This document shows, piece after piece, positions 48,101-55,608 of a DNA stretch of 64,000 nt; position 1 is the first letter of the stretch, and every line of letters starts with the position of its first letter. Location of the stretch: NCBI RefSeq assembly GCF_965208895.1, contig NZ_OZ242363.1:1674001-1738000 (forward strand), written 5' to 3'. Under the pieces are notes generated by a model. The model saw nothing but the letters and a program-made list of their open reading frames with translations. It made no database searches and was not told the origin of the DNA. This stretch comes from Poriferisodalis sp965208895 (lineage in GTDB: Bacteria > Actinomycetota > Acidimicrobiia > Acidimicrobiales > Poriferisodalaceae). The position numbers and the translations under genes were made by a program.

Positions 48101-48587
48101 GACCGGTCACCTTCGCGTACATCTCTCCGAGCTCCGCTGCGCTGGTGCCGGCCTTCATCCGGCTGACACGGTGGTCGAGCTGGTCGCGAATCCGCTTGGC
48201 GTATGCCATGGCCACCGTCTGGCCGATGGCGCGCATCTGCCCGGCGCCCTGCTGCACGGGCACATCGGCCGCCGCCGGCTCAACTCGCCAGGTGCGCATC
48301 TCCGAATGCAAGGCGCCGTCAGCGTCGAGGACGTTCTGCACGTCGCCCAGCTCGGTGCCGGGCGCGATCAGGCCCAGATACTCATCGGCTTCGAGACGGC
48401 CGACCATGTGGTTGATCTCGTCGCCGTCGGGGTTGACCGGCGTGTCGATGTGCAGGAACTGCCACGCCGCAGGCACGCGGCCGTCGATGCCGCGCGATCG
48501 CATCCAGTGCTTGATCTCCCGCTTGAGAAACCGCAGCGTCTTGCCGCCGGAGCCGCCGAGCCCCACAAAGAGAAACTTGCTGTACAC
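45129..48587 (-). CDS. Tubulin/FtsZ-like GTPase family protein
   Basis: 1152 residues. The N-terminus FLFVGLGGSGGKTLRFLKREI (4-24) and SSLAGGTGAGLLNLVCDILRAL (about 183-204) match the nucleotide-binding loop and the GGGTGSG signature of the tubulin/FtsZ superfamily in the large prokaryotic tubulin-like group (Tubulin_2/FtsZ-like). After the GTPase domain, about 700 residues with long helices follow, unlike FtsZ. Makarova and Koonin described such FtsZ-like families linked to von Willebrand A proteins and proposed membrane remodelling. Here the vWA gene lies 95 nt upstream on the same strand and a multi-helix membrane protein follows with a 4-nt overlap. Polymer formation is not shown by sequence. 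Confidence 0.78.
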   Translation of the reverse strand: MYSKFLFVGLGGSGGKTLRFLKREIKHWMRSRGIDGRVPAAWQFLHIDTPVNPDGDEINHMVGRLEADEYLGLIAPGTELGDVQNVLDADGALHSEMRTWRVEPAAADVPVQQGAGQMRAIGQTVAMAYAKRIRDQLDHRVSRMKAGTSAAELGEMYAKVTGRRPGSSSSSYVVVVSSLAGGTGAGLLNLVCDILRALDTPAGDNVFAVLYTPEVFRSIGSAATAGVHPNSLAAVSELLNGYWWQASEDNAIGVASPRESAVLRRAGLPNPQARNGPKYPFLVGRVGAGGVDHGSPDRLFEMAARALASWVIPADEDAGFLAYTVGNWPTLAKDGRRQAGVLVDEGEPQEQGLPPMSALGFARLSVGTQHLKEYARQRIVKDVLRHVARYHIDSDEARSARQERETDDPDAIARFVAEHHKRAFLHTTCLAQAGPDDNQILDDLRPDTHDALVEEFESAARLLAGIDDEQQRSVGDWRRSIIEGIQRAQQEFESAYRERLEASVQSWIAEVGRRIVDASAESVAERGLWVTAEILAQAETYLRHEVFEDLMSHNVPRWREWSTDIDYAVDDQLGASGGRIRSDDRRLEDAVSEGVNYGQYAGDALVAERAARLCSEVAGGIMSPLRSALLAAQRLAEAELSKTESWVEWSDEPPPASVRPPAGDFPLIDPDRYPQVFAKLVARDVGARRRELEQREELRRQIVTGRYGAAASGGEQACIGILREWWPSGETSAGGSHTPADLRVEVATGLDELSRRTLGWLERPGSAWDKHLSLTIRGFVGSGDPHDPDAPDPAELLANQARLDAQLAAAIAAAAPFISLDGPLMGTVHDSTADESPTLMISPIPLESHATEDRVRSRLSEMGLPDDRISQILNNDASIAEVDITGLLAAPVSPLVVESLMRPISERWNAASTPALRRKFWEWRRAQPLDAFVPVPQALLRAMVRGWYTAQMLGRVDRTDGSFAIVCTHKKAVVSFPDPLLSTPRADGPRDHLAQVLEALPLAYVEVSRVGALDPLDAYIELRELGRSALGGDLFTYESVNPALSGWIEQRSDAAGTSPQRRPLLDEYTSGHDCSTPIGRAAHVAEFCRETMGRYQREFEEHNAECGRYPELLTRCPLWTGLWERHMRPALHEIGEAALQLSRPGTDEGAMM

Positions 48588-48682
48588 CTGTCAACTGCTC
48601 CTGAGTCGTGCCGGCCCTTCGACCGGTTGCGCCCGTGCCTGTGCCGCCGCCGGGCCGTGTGCCGCCTCCGCGCTGCGAGCGG

Positions 48683-51562
48683 TCACCGTCCGCGGGGCGG
48701 CGGCCGGTCGCCGCGGCCTCGCGGCGGTGGACGGCCATGGTCGCTGCCGACGCCGCCAAGGGGGTCGCCGCGGTTCTCGGGCGGCGGCTGCGGGCTGGCG
48801 TCGGCGTCGCGTGCCGAAGCCGAGCCGTCGCCTCCGTTTTCTCGGCCCGGCGAGCGCGTGCCGCCCTCGCGGGCCTGTGCGGCAGCCTGGTTGAGCAGCG
48901 CGCCGAGGTCCCGCATCTCGGTCTGCTCCAGCGGCGCATCCCGGCCAGTCTTGGGCCGGGCGACCCAGACCGTGGCGCTGTGGCGGCCCTCCGATTCGCC
49001 GATCGGCGCCGACACCGCCTCGAGAGACCGGAACCGGGCATCGGCGAGGTGCAGCTTGCCCGCCATCGACGACTTGGCGCGACGTGTCCGCCGGGGACGC
49101 GGCCGGGCAGCAAGCATGCCGGTGGAGCTGGACTGCACTTCGCTCCACGGACCGCGGATCAGCCCGGGCAGCCACAGCCAGAACGGGCGCTTCAGGCGGA
49201 CCCCGAGGTCGTCGGTCTGCCATCGAAGCGTGCGCTTTCCTCGGCCCCCGCGAGACTTCGTGCCGCGCACCGACGCTGCTCGCGCTGCTGCGAGATGCCC
49301 CGCAGACCCGTCGGCAAATCGCAGGCGACCTCGGCCGTCTGCGACGACATCGAGATCGGCACGGTGGATCCAGAATCGAGTCGCGTCAGGCAACGTCATG
49401 GAGCAGGCGAGCGCCAGGCACAGCAGCAGGTAGCTCAGCAGGAGGCTCGCCGCAACAAGCAGCAACGTCAGCCATCGTGCCGCCGCGGAGTCGCTCCGCG
49501 CGCTGTAGCTGCGGTCCAGTTCCACACTGCGAGCCATCTGGCGAGTCCACTGCGCTGCCTCTGCGGCAATGCGTCCGTCGGGGTCTTCGGGTTCCCACTG
49601 GGGCGTCAAGCCGATGTGCCCGGCGATCCGCCAGTCGCCGTTGCGCAGCTCGTCGGCCGTCGCGAAGCGCAGCGGCACTGCGCCGATGGCATCGTCGGCG
49701 TCCAAGCGCAGCGTGGTGCCGTCGCCGAGCACCTCGCCGCTGGCGCCTCCGGTGTGGTTCTCGTCATCGAACAGCCATGACAGTTCGCCTGCCAGATCGG
49801 CGCGCCCGCTGTCGGGCTGCCACGACGCCACCAGATCGACATGGCCACGCTCGGGCGGGTGCAAAAGACAGTCCGCGTCGGCTCGCAGACGCTCGCGGGG
49901 CAGTTCGTCGGTATCGGGTGTGACGACGGCGACGACAACACCGTCCGACTCCGATGCGCACTCCAGTGCCGGTCCTCCGAAGCAGTCATGCAGCACGGCA
50001 GCGGGACCGTCGATGACCACTCGTGCCTCGACCTCGAAGGCATCGGCGCCGTACACGGCCTCGGCGTGGGAGGGCCTGAACGAGCCCACCAGCGGCGCCA
50101 GGTCGACGGATTCCTGGCAGTCGAGCGGGTTCAATTCGAACACCACTTGGCCGTCGCGGCAGTACCAGTCGCGCAGCCGCGGATCGTTCCACTCGACCGA
50201 CGACGCATCCGCGCAGAGGCCTGCGGGGGCAGCGCCGGCCACGGTCAGCCGGAGCGGCGCGGAGTCCGCGCCCTGTGCGCTGCGCTCCACCGACGACACC
50301 GCGTCGCCGAGGCCGGTCGTGACCGAGCCGGTGGACTGGAGGTCGTCTGGGGCGACGCGCTTGACGAAGCAGGCCACCCCCAGGCCGTCGTCGCCCGTCG
50401 TGGCGAACTCGATCGTCCAGCCCGCCTCGAGCCCGCCGAAGTCGTCGGCGCCGAGCCGCAGCGGCCCGCTGCCGTCCGAGCTATGAGTCAACACGCGTCC
50501 GTCTGCTGTCTCGATGTCGTAGCCGGTCACTTGGCCGTCGCGCGGGTAGGCCACGATCTGGTCGATGTAGCGGCCGGCCGGCATCGGCGCAGACCGCGTG
50601 CCGGTGCCTGCGTCGATGCCGCAGTTGGTCCATTCCACGAGCCCGCTCGCCGCGACATCGACCACCTCGAGCAGCTGCAGCGCCAAGTTGTCCAAGCCTG
50701 CGATCTCCACCACCGATCCGTCGCGATCACTCGGCTCGTCGCTCCAGCGTTCGCAGTCGATGCCATCGGCGTAGGGCAGGCCGCGCACGAGCCTCGATCC
50801 CGAGTCGCCGGTCAGCGCCCGCAGCGCCTGCATGGTGGCGGTCCGCATCTCAGGCTCGAGCGGCTTGTCGTCGACGGCGGAGCCGAAGCCCAGCAGGATC
50901 GCGTACGTGTCGATGCCGGCGCTCTCGAAGCTGGGCTTGATCTGGCCGCACACCTGCGCTCGCAGCTCCTCGATCTGCGCGGGCGTCAATCGCCCGGTGG
51001 GGTCGTGCAGGCCGTCGCTGAAGAACAACAGCAGGCGACAGGCGCCTGGACGCCCTCGTTCGCGGAATGCCTGCCCTGCCGCGCGCAGCGCCCGCAGATA
51101 GTCGGTGTGGTTCGTGCGGTAGGAGAGCTGGCCGCCGCGCAGCTCGCCGAGCGATTGCCTGATCTGGCCGTCGGAGGGATGACCCGCCGAGGCAGGTGCG
51201 AAATCGGCGATCTGCCGTACGTCGCTCTCGAAGCGCCACAGCGCCAAGTTGACCGAGACAGGCGACGATGCTGGCAACTCCGCCAGCAGGGATGCCAGCT
51301 CCGCCCGGAACCGCTCGAGCGCTTCTGTGCGCTGCCGCCCGTCTTTGTCCAGACCGGTGGCGGGGGCGTTCAACGACCCCGAAGCGTCCATCATCACCAG
51401 CACGTCGATGTCCTGGTCCGACGCGCACGGCGTGTACGCGCCAGCAGCGTCGGCCTGCGCTGCTGCCGGCGTGGCGGGGGGCACAGCAGCGAGAAGTCCC
51501 CACAGCAGCACCGACGCGAGCGCGGCCCGAAGCCACCCGAACCGCCGCAGCCGCACGTTCAT
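48683..51562 (-). CDS. Secreted/membrane-anchored von Willebrand factor A domain protein
   Basis: 959 residues from ATG 51562, overlapping the upstream gene stop as ATGA. A signal peptide (WLRAALASVLLWGLLAAVPPAT) is followed by a vWA domain with the MIDAS motif DASGS (D59, S61, S63) and the later FFSDGLHDPTG. Several Cys pairs follow in extracellular-looking beta-rich regions, then one membrane helix at about 692-718 (WLTLLLVAASLLLSYLLLCL). The cytosolic tail is Arg/Pro/Gly rich and ends in repeated RPPPRGR. The topology puts the vWA domain outside and a basic disordered tail inside, next to the tubulin-like protein. The partner and ligand are unknown. Confidence 0.8.
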   Translation of the reverse strand: MNVRLRRFGWLRAALASVLLWGLLAAVPPATPAAAQADAAGAYTPCASDQDIDVLVMMDASGSLNAPATGLDKDGRQRTEALERFRAELASLLAELPASSPVSVNLALWRFESDVRQIADFAPASAGHPSDGQIRQSLGELRGGQLSYRTNHTDYLRALRAAGQAFRERGRPGACRLLLFFSDGLHDPTGRLTPAQIEELRAQVCGQIKPSFESAGIDTYAILLGFGSAVDDKPLEPEMRTATMQALRALTGDSGSRLVRGLPYADGIDCERWSDEPSDRDGSVVEIAGLDNLALQLLEVVDVAASGLVEWTNCGIDAGTGTRSAPMPAGRYIDQIVAYPRDGQVTGYDIETADGRVLTHSSDGSGPLRLGADDFGGLEAGWTIEFATTGDDGLGVACFVKRVAPDDLQSTGSVTTGLGDAVSSVERSAQGADSAPLRLTVAGAAPAGLCADASSVEWNDPRLRDWYCRDGQVVFELNPLDCQESVDLAPLVGSFRPSHAEAVYGADAFEVEARVVIDGPAAVLHDCFGGPALECASESDGVVVAVVTPDTDELPRERLRADADCLLHPPERGHVDLVASWQPDSGRADLAGELSWLFDDENHTGGASGEVLGDGTTLRLDADDAIGAVPLRFATADELRNGDWRIAGHIGLTPQWEPEDPDGRIAAEAAQWTRQMARSVELDRSYSARSDSAAARWLTLLLVAASLLLSYLLLCLALACSMTLPDATRFWIHRADLDVVADGRGRLRFADGSAGHLAAARAASVRGTKSRGGRGKRTLRWQTDDLGVRLKRPFWLWLPGLIRGPWSEVQSSSTGMLAARPRPRRTRRAKSSMAGKLHLADARFRSLEAVSAPIGESEGRHSATVWVARPKTGRDAPLEQTEMRDLGALLNQAAAQAREGGTRSPGRENGGDGSASARDADASPQPPPENRGDPLGGVGSDHGRPPPRGRGDRPPPRGR

Positions 51563-52014
51563 GGCCGGGTCAGGTCCAGCACCCAGAACCACAGGTGCGA
51601 TGCTCCGAGCACCCACCCAGCAAAGGTCATCCAGCCGATGACTCGCCGGGCGCCGAAGACCTGCCAGTCCGAGTAGCGATCGGTGTTGCGGGCTTCGTTG
51701 TCAGCGACCAGAAAGCGGTAGAGCATCAAGATGCTCACAAAGCAGCCCGCGAAGTACCCGAGCGCATTGAAGTCGATCTCGCGCCCGGTACTGCCGATCG
51801 CGAACACTGTCGCGCTCCCGATCCAGAAGCACACAGCGGTGAAGCCGAGTGTCGCGGCGGCGCCGGCCAGCCAGCCTGTCGGCGGGCGCGACCCTGCCGC
51901 AGCGATGGGAATCCGCCGGGCGGCCTTCGCCCTCGACGGCCCGGGGCCGCGGGGGTCGGTGGGGCGGCGTGGCGGCGGCCGGTCTTGCCTGCTGGAGGGC
52001 CTATCGGCAGCCAT
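51559..52014 (-). CDS. Three-helix membrane protein with basic N-terminus
   Basis: 151 residues from ATG 52014; the frame is open to 52140, but a GAGG site close to 52014 and the overlap with the upstream gene favour the shorter form. The first 45 residues are rich in Arg and Pro (DRPSSRQDRPPPRRPTDP). Three hydrophobic segments follow (WLAGAAATLGFTAVCFWIG, LGYFAGCFVSILMLYRFL, IGWMTFAGWVLGASHLWFW). It resembles no family I know. It overlaps the vWA gene by ATGA, so it belongs to the same operon. Its basic proline-rich tail echoes the vWA protein's tail. Confidence 0.65.
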   Translation of the reverse strand: MAADRPSSRQDRPPPRRPTDPRGPGPSRAKAARRIPIAAAGSRPPTGWLAGAAATLGFTAVCFWIGSATVFAIGSTGREIDFNALGYFAGCFVSILMLYRFLVADNEARNTDRYSDWQVFGARRVIGWMTFAGWVLGASHLWFWVLDLTRP

Positions 52015-52079
52015 CAGCCTCGGGCGGGTTCGTTGCGCTTCGTCGGGGAAATCCAGGTCATGCCACGCACTTCTGCGGC

Positions 52080-52292
52080 TCAGAACCCACTGCTGAGTCC
52101 TGCCAGCAGTCCAGCGAATAGCAACGCGACCACGATCCATGCCGCGACTGCAACCACGAACGCCGCGAGCATCGCGCCGAGCGTGAACCAGAACCCGGTA
52201 ACAAACGGGCGATCAAACGTAACTAAGCGCCGTGCAATACTCGGCTGCTGGGCGTGGGGCGACGCAGCTGGACGCGGCACCTGATCGGGCAT
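52080..52292 (-). CDS. Small single-pass membrane protein, first gene of the tubulin-like cluster
   Basis: 70 residues from ATG 52292, with GGAGGG about 7 nt upstream. A polar N-terminus (MPDQVPRPAASPHAQQPS, then RRLVTFDRPFVTGFW) precedes a long hydrophobic stretch, TLGAMLAAFVVAVAAWIVVA, and a short Gly-rich tail. I do not recognise a family. It is followed after 65 nt by the three-helix protein gene and preceded by the nested inverted repeat at 52325-52418. It may be a small subunit of the membrane complex. Confidence 0.6.
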   Translation of the reverse strand: MPDQVPRPAASPHAQQPSIARRLVTFDRPFVTGFWFTLGAMLAAFVVAVAAWIVVALLFAGLLAGLSSGF

Positions 52293-52324
52293 GGCGGTTC
52301 CCTCCGAGCGAGAGCTAGGTGGTG

Positions 52325-52418
52325 TGCGACCACAACCGCGCTGACCGCTGGAGGGAACCATGGGGCTCCCGCCCATGGCGGTCAGCGCACCCGCGGGTGC
52401 TGATCGGTTGTGGTCGCA
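52325..52418. repeat. Nested triple inverted repeat upstream of the tubulin-like cluster
   Basis: Three perfect pairs are nested: TGCGACCACAACCG (52325-52338) with CGGTTGTGGTCGCA (52405-52418); GCGCTGACCGC (52338-52348) with GCGGTCAGCGC (52378-52388); and CCATGGG (52358-52364) with CCCATGG (52372-52378). The outer right arm is offset by a 16-nt bulge. In RNA this would make a long three-part stem. It ends 32 nt before the first gene of the cluster on the minus strand, so it would lie in its leader. It could be an RNA regulatory element, a binding site or a relic of a mobile hairpin. Confidence 0.8.
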
Positions 52419-52462
52419 GGGAGGCAAGCTAGCCCATGCAGGCACGGCACGAGAGCGTGAAC

Positions 52463-52546
52463 GCAACCAGCCCCGGCCGGTTAGCTGAGATCCGCACCTG
52501 CCCGAAGAACGTGTACGCGCCTCCACCATTTGGCGGGGCTGCGACC
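52463..52546. repeat. Duplicated 85-bp segment, copy 1 (degenerate)
   Basis: About 75 percent identical by eye to 53430-53514. Shared blocks are CCCCGGCCGGTT, CCCGAAGA and GGCGGGGCTGCG. This copy lacks the stop codon and the complete hairpin of copy 2. It lies between the nested inverted repeat and the vapC gene. The remaining part of 52293-52607 holds no gene. Confidence 0.6.
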
Positions 52547-52607
52547 CGGCGACGCAACGCCTCGGACAGCAACGTCGTCCCGCTGCACGACGCCTGCTTG
52601 GATTGTC

Positions 52608-52985
52608 TCAGACTCGGACGATCTCGAGTTCCGGGTCGAGCCGTCGAAGGTCGTCAGGGTCGGAGGTCACGACTCGCTGGTGTGCCCGACGGGCGCACAG
52701 CACAACATGAGCATCGGCAATGTCAGTCGTACCGCTGGCGGCAAGCAGACGACCGACGCTCGTGGCGTCAGACCTGTCCAGCGAGACGACCGTCGTGTTC
52801 GGCGCTCGCAACAGCCTCGTCAGCCTTACCTGGCGCTGTGGTCGTCGGATGGTCTGCGCCAAGGCAGTCGAAGGAATCGTGATGCTGGCGTCAGTTTCAT
52901 GAGCGCGGGCCAACAGCGCGACAACGCCACGGTCGCCTTTCTCCAAAGCGATCAGGCCGCCAGCGTCGAACACCGCCCCCGGCAC
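52608..52985 (-). CDS. vapC: VapC-type PIN toxin
   Basis: 125 residues from GTG 52985. PIN marks: GAVFDAGGLIALEKGDRG (first Asp), the middle acidic region, IADAHVVLCARRA (Asp), and VVTSDPDDLRRLDPELEIVRV (last Asp cluster). The start shares one base with the stop of the upstream antitoxin gene (TAGTG). It should be a metal-dependent RNase. It differs clearly from the VapC at 28.1 kb, so it is not a recent copy. Confidence 0.88.
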   Translation of the reverse strand: MPGAVFDAGGLIALEKGDRGVVALLARAHETDASITIPSTALAQTIRRPQRQVRLTRLLRAPNTTVVSLDRSDATSVGRLLAASGTTDIADAHVVLCARRAHQRVVTSDPDDLRRLDPELEIVRV

Positions 52986-53245
52986 TATGCGACGTTCTCA
53001 GCATGAGAACCATGAGCGCCCAGCACTTCATCGGCCCATTCCCGCTCCGCAGGAGTCAATGGTCCACCCGACTGCTCCAGTGCCTCGGCAAGAACCCTTC
53101 CCCAAGCGTCAGCGTCATCGAGTGCGGCACCGACTGCACCTTGCACGAAGGCCGAGACACTCGGTGCGTCCCCAGCCTCCACGAGCGCCTTGACCGATGC
53201 GACCTGCTCCGTGCCCAGCGTGACGGTGATCTTCTGAGTTGCCAT
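52985..53245 (-). CDS. vapB: Ribbon-helix-helix antitoxin
   Basis: 86 residues from ATG 53245 (an upstream in-frame ATG at 53257 adds four residues). The N-terminal MATQKITVTLGTEQVASVKA and SVSAFVQGAVGAAL form an RHH-like DNA-binding domain. The acidic C-terminal helix (TPAEREWADEVLGAHG) would bind the PIN toxin. It is tightly coupled to the downstream vapC gene. Confidence 0.82.
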   Translation of the reverse strand: MATQKITVTLGTEQVASVKALVEAGDAPSVSAFVQGAVGAALDDADAWGRVLAEALEQSGGPLTPAEREWADEVLGAHGSHAENVA

Positions 53246-53429
53246 ACCAACCGCCATACTACTGTCGGTCGGACCATCTGAGCACGCTCTTGCCGCAACG
53301 CAAGAGGTTACGGCTGATGAGTCGCTCGCTATTGACGTTCAGACTCGTGGTATGAGCAAAAGTCTGGAGGCCGTCGATCACCAGCGCTCGTTTGGCTCGC
53401 TTCGACTACGGCAATGCCGCCGGGCAGAC

Positions 53430-53514
53430 GCGAACAGGCCCCGGCCGGTTGGCCGGGGCCTGCGCTTACCCGAAGATCATGTTCGCGCCGCCGCTGTTCG
53501 GCGGGGCTGCGGCC
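53430..53514. repeat. Duplicated 85-bp segment, copy 2
   Basis: This is the more complete copy of the segment at 52463-52546. It includes the 12-bp hairpin at 53435-53462 and, on the minus strand, a coding-like tail AAAAPPNSGGANMIFG ending in TAA. Copy 1 encodes a similar AAPPNGGGAYTFFG without the stop. The two copies flank the vapBC pair. Confidence 0.65.
53435..53462 (-). terminator. Strong 12-bp hairpin after a small minus-strand frame
   Basis: CAGGCCCCGGCC (53435-53446) and GGCCGGGGCCTG (53451-53462) form a perfect stem around GGTT. It starts three bases after a TAA stop (53466-53468) on the minus strand. No U-tract follows, so termination efficiency is uncertain, but the position is typical of a terminator. 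Confidence 0.6.
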
Positions 53515-53650
53515 GCGTGAGGACCAGCACGCGGATCCTGTGGGGTTCGGTGGTCCGGGTTGGAGTCGCCACCTGATGGAGACGTCCCCTTCTCGGAAGC
53601 GGGTCGCCTCAGCGCCCGGCCACCTCCAGAGTCCTCTTGCGTTTCGGCAT
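53466..53650 (-). pseudogene. Possible frameshifted small gene ending in NMIFG
   Basis: An ATG at 53650 has a good site (AGGGGGTGG, about 8 nt upstream) and reads MPKRKRTLEVAGR before a stop. Another frame is then open from before this point to the TAA at 53466, reading EDSGGGRALRRPASEKGT, later AAAAPPNSGGANMIFG, and is followed by a strong hairpin. This pattern fits one small gene broken by a frameshift. The composition (Pro, Gly, Ser, Asp) is that of a disordered peptide. Family unknown. The rest of 53246-53797 shows nothing further. Confidence 0.35.
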
Positions 53651-53797
53651 TGTGTGGACCACCCCCTTTCTCTGGTGCAACCAGATTGCCACATTCGCGG
53701 CCAAGTCAGGTGACGACTTCCGATCGGATCGCTCGTACGACCGCCGCGGTGCCAGCTCGCACAGCGATCGCCGGACCGCAGCCGACACGGCTGTGCC

Positions 53798-54232
53798 TCA
53801 GTGCATGCCGTCAAAGCCCGCGTACACGCTGAGCATCTCTGTGGTGCGAGCCCATGTCACGATCGCCTGGTCGCTCGTGACGAGTTCGCGGTCCGTCGCG
53901 ATGGCCGATGCGACGATGAGCTGATCAGCGGGATCGTCGTGAAAGCCGTGCTCCGCCAAGGTCACCGCGTCGATCCACAGCGAACCGGTCACCGGCACCT
54001 CCGCTATCCCCTGATCGAGCAGCGTTGTCCGCACCGCGCCGACTCGCGGCAGCGAGGGCAGCCTCTCCGGCCGCTTACGGAGCTTGAGCGCCAATTCCCA
54101 GAAGCTGGCAGCCGAGACGGCCACACGTCCTTGGTTCAGCGCTGACAGGAGTCCTTCAGCGGCAGGCCGCGGCAGGCGATGTAACTCCCCCGCGATCAGC
54201 CACACCACGACATGGGTGTCCAGCAGCAGCAT
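53798..54232 (-). CDS. vapC: PIN domain toxin (VapC, Phd-associated type)
   Basis: 144 residues. MLLLDTHVVVWLIAGE carries the first Asp, AASFWELALKLRKRPERL the conserved Glu, and HDDPADQLIVASAI and ELVTSDQAIVTWA the distal acids. This is the PIN subtype commonly paired with Phd/YefM antitoxins. It follows the antitoxin gene after 12 nt. The catalytic positions appear intact. Confidence 0.9.
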   Translation of the reverse strand: MLLLDTHVVVWLIAGELHRLPRPAAEGLLSALNQGRVAVSAASFWELALKLRKRPERLPSLPRVGAVRTTLLDQGIAEVPVTGSLWIDAVTLAEHGFHDDPADQLIVASAIATDRELVTSDQAIVTWARTTEMLSVYAGFDGMH

Positions 54233-54244
54233 TCAGTCAGTCCA

Positions 54245-54523
54245 CTAGTCGAAATCGAGATCATCCGCACCGGTGAGCGCTGCCACGGCTGCTGGGTCGA
54301 TGACCGTCTCAGCCGGGTCGTCCCAGAAGCCTGAGAATTCCGGAAACGCGCCGAGGACACCTGTCTGAGGGCGTTCCACGGGCACGAGACGCGACACAGG
54401 CCGACCGTGCTTGGTGACAACGATCTGGATGCCGGTATCCCGCACCTCGTCCATCAACCGCAGGCAGTGTGTCTTGAACTCAGCAGCCGACACAGTTCGA
54501 GTTGAGAGCGGTTCGGCAGCCAC
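54245..54523 (-). CDS. Phd/YefM family antitoxin
   Basis: 92 residues. The N-terminal STRTVSAAEFKTHCLRLMDEVRDTG and QIVVTKHGRPVSRLVPVE match the Phd/YefM DNA-binding fold. The C-terminal acidic tail (WDDPAETVIDP...) would neutralise the PIN toxin. It is upstream of vapC on the same strand with a 12-nt gap. Confidence 0.88.
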   Translation of the reverse strand: MAAEPLSTRTVSAAEFKTHCLRLMDEVRDTGIQIVVTKHGRPVSRLVPVERPQTGVLGAFPEFSGFWDDPAETVIDPAAVAALTGADDLDFD

Positions 54524-54580
54524 CGACTCAAGCTAGCCGCTTATGACCATAATTTTGACCAGACGAATGACCGGAGCTGG

Positions 54581-55501
54581 TCAGCGCCTCACGGCGGAGC
54601 GGATCGCCGCCGCCACGGCCCGGGCGCCAAGCGTTGCGACCAGGTCGGCTTGGGTGTCGACTTCGCCGGTGGCAAGCAGGAACAGGGCATCGCCGTCAAA
54701 ATTCGTGTGCGGCGGCTCGATTGCCCGGGCGATGCCCGTGTGCGCGAGGTCGGCCGCCCGGCAGGCCTCCGGCTTGGTCAGACGAGCATTGGTGACCAAA
54801 CAGCCGATGGTGGTATTGCCACGCTCGGGTGACTCCGGCTCCTCGGTGCCCCGCCCGGTGAATCCGGGTATCGCATCGATCGCGTCATAGGGGTACCGCT
54901 GCGATCCAGATGGCGCCGTGCACCCGGCCAGCACGGTGCCGTCAGTGTCGATGACATCGCCCAGGGCGTTGACTGCTACCACAGCACCGACGACGACCTC
55001 GCCCGAACGCTCGACTGCCGCGCCCAGCCCGCCGGGCACCGAGAAATCTCGGCCGGCGACCTTGCCGATCGTGCAGCCGCGCCCGACGCCGGTTCGCCCG
55101 GTGGCGGGCTCGTCGGTACCGGCAGCATCACAGGCAGCCCAGCCGGCCGCCGCGGTCGGACGTTCGCTGTGCGGGGACGCGATGTCGTACACGACGGCCG
55201 CGCCGACGACCGGCACGACGTTGTCGCGGATGTTGAGACCACGGCCCTGCTCGGCACACCAGCGAACGACACCATCGGCCGCCGCGAGACCGAACACGCT
55301 GTTGCCGCACAGCACCACGCCATGACATTCGACTCCTGCGCCCGTCGAGCTGAGCGCGGCCGCCTCGCGGGTTCCCGGGGCCCCGCCGCGCACCGCGATG
55401 GCCCCCAAGGTGCCTGGGGGTGGGAGCACGACGGTCACACCGGTCTCGGCGATGTCATCGGTCCACGAACCCACCTGCACCGACGGCAGCCCCAACGCCA
55501 T
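54581..55501 (-). CDS. P1 family (DmpA/S58-type) peptidase
   Basis: 306 residues. The segments TGVTVVLPPPGTLGAIAVRGGAPGTRE, VLCGNSVFGLAAADGVVRWCAEQG and TIGKVAGR are typical of the P1/S58 family. The autoprocessing nucleophile lies in GNTTIGCLVTNARLTKPEA. The enzyme self-cleaves to an N-terminal-nucleophile aminopeptidase, and substrates in actinobacteria are mostly unknown. It is divergent from the lipoprotein/efflux set, with 107 nt between the starts. Confidence 0.85.
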   Translation of the reverse strand: MALGLPSVQVGSWTDDIAETGVTVVLPPPGTLGAIAVRGGAPGTREAAALSSTGAGVECHGVVLCGNSVFGLAAADGVVRWCAEQGRGLNIRDNVVPVVGAAVVYDIASPHSERPTAAAGWAACDAAGTDEPATGRTGVGRGCTIGKVAGRDFSVPGGLGAAVERSGEVVVGAVVAVNALGDVIDTDGTVLAGCTAPSGSQRYPYDAIDAIPGFTGRGTEEPESPERGNTTIGCLVTNARLTKPEACRAADLAHTGIARAIEPPHTNFDGDALFLLATGEVDTQADLVATLGARAVAAAIRSAVRR

Positions 55502-55608
55502 GGCCGCGCACCCTACGCGCTGGCGTCTCGCGCCGCCGTTCCGCTCTTCACCCGGCTCTCATTTCCAATCTCTACGTTGCAGTGCGCCCGACCTGGAGGA
55601 TCTTCCGC

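Noticed and set aside
47535..51676. Long plus-strand open frames of about 630 and 610 codons
   Set aside because: They lie opposite the tubulin-like and vWA genes, show no domain pattern, and lack ribosome sites.
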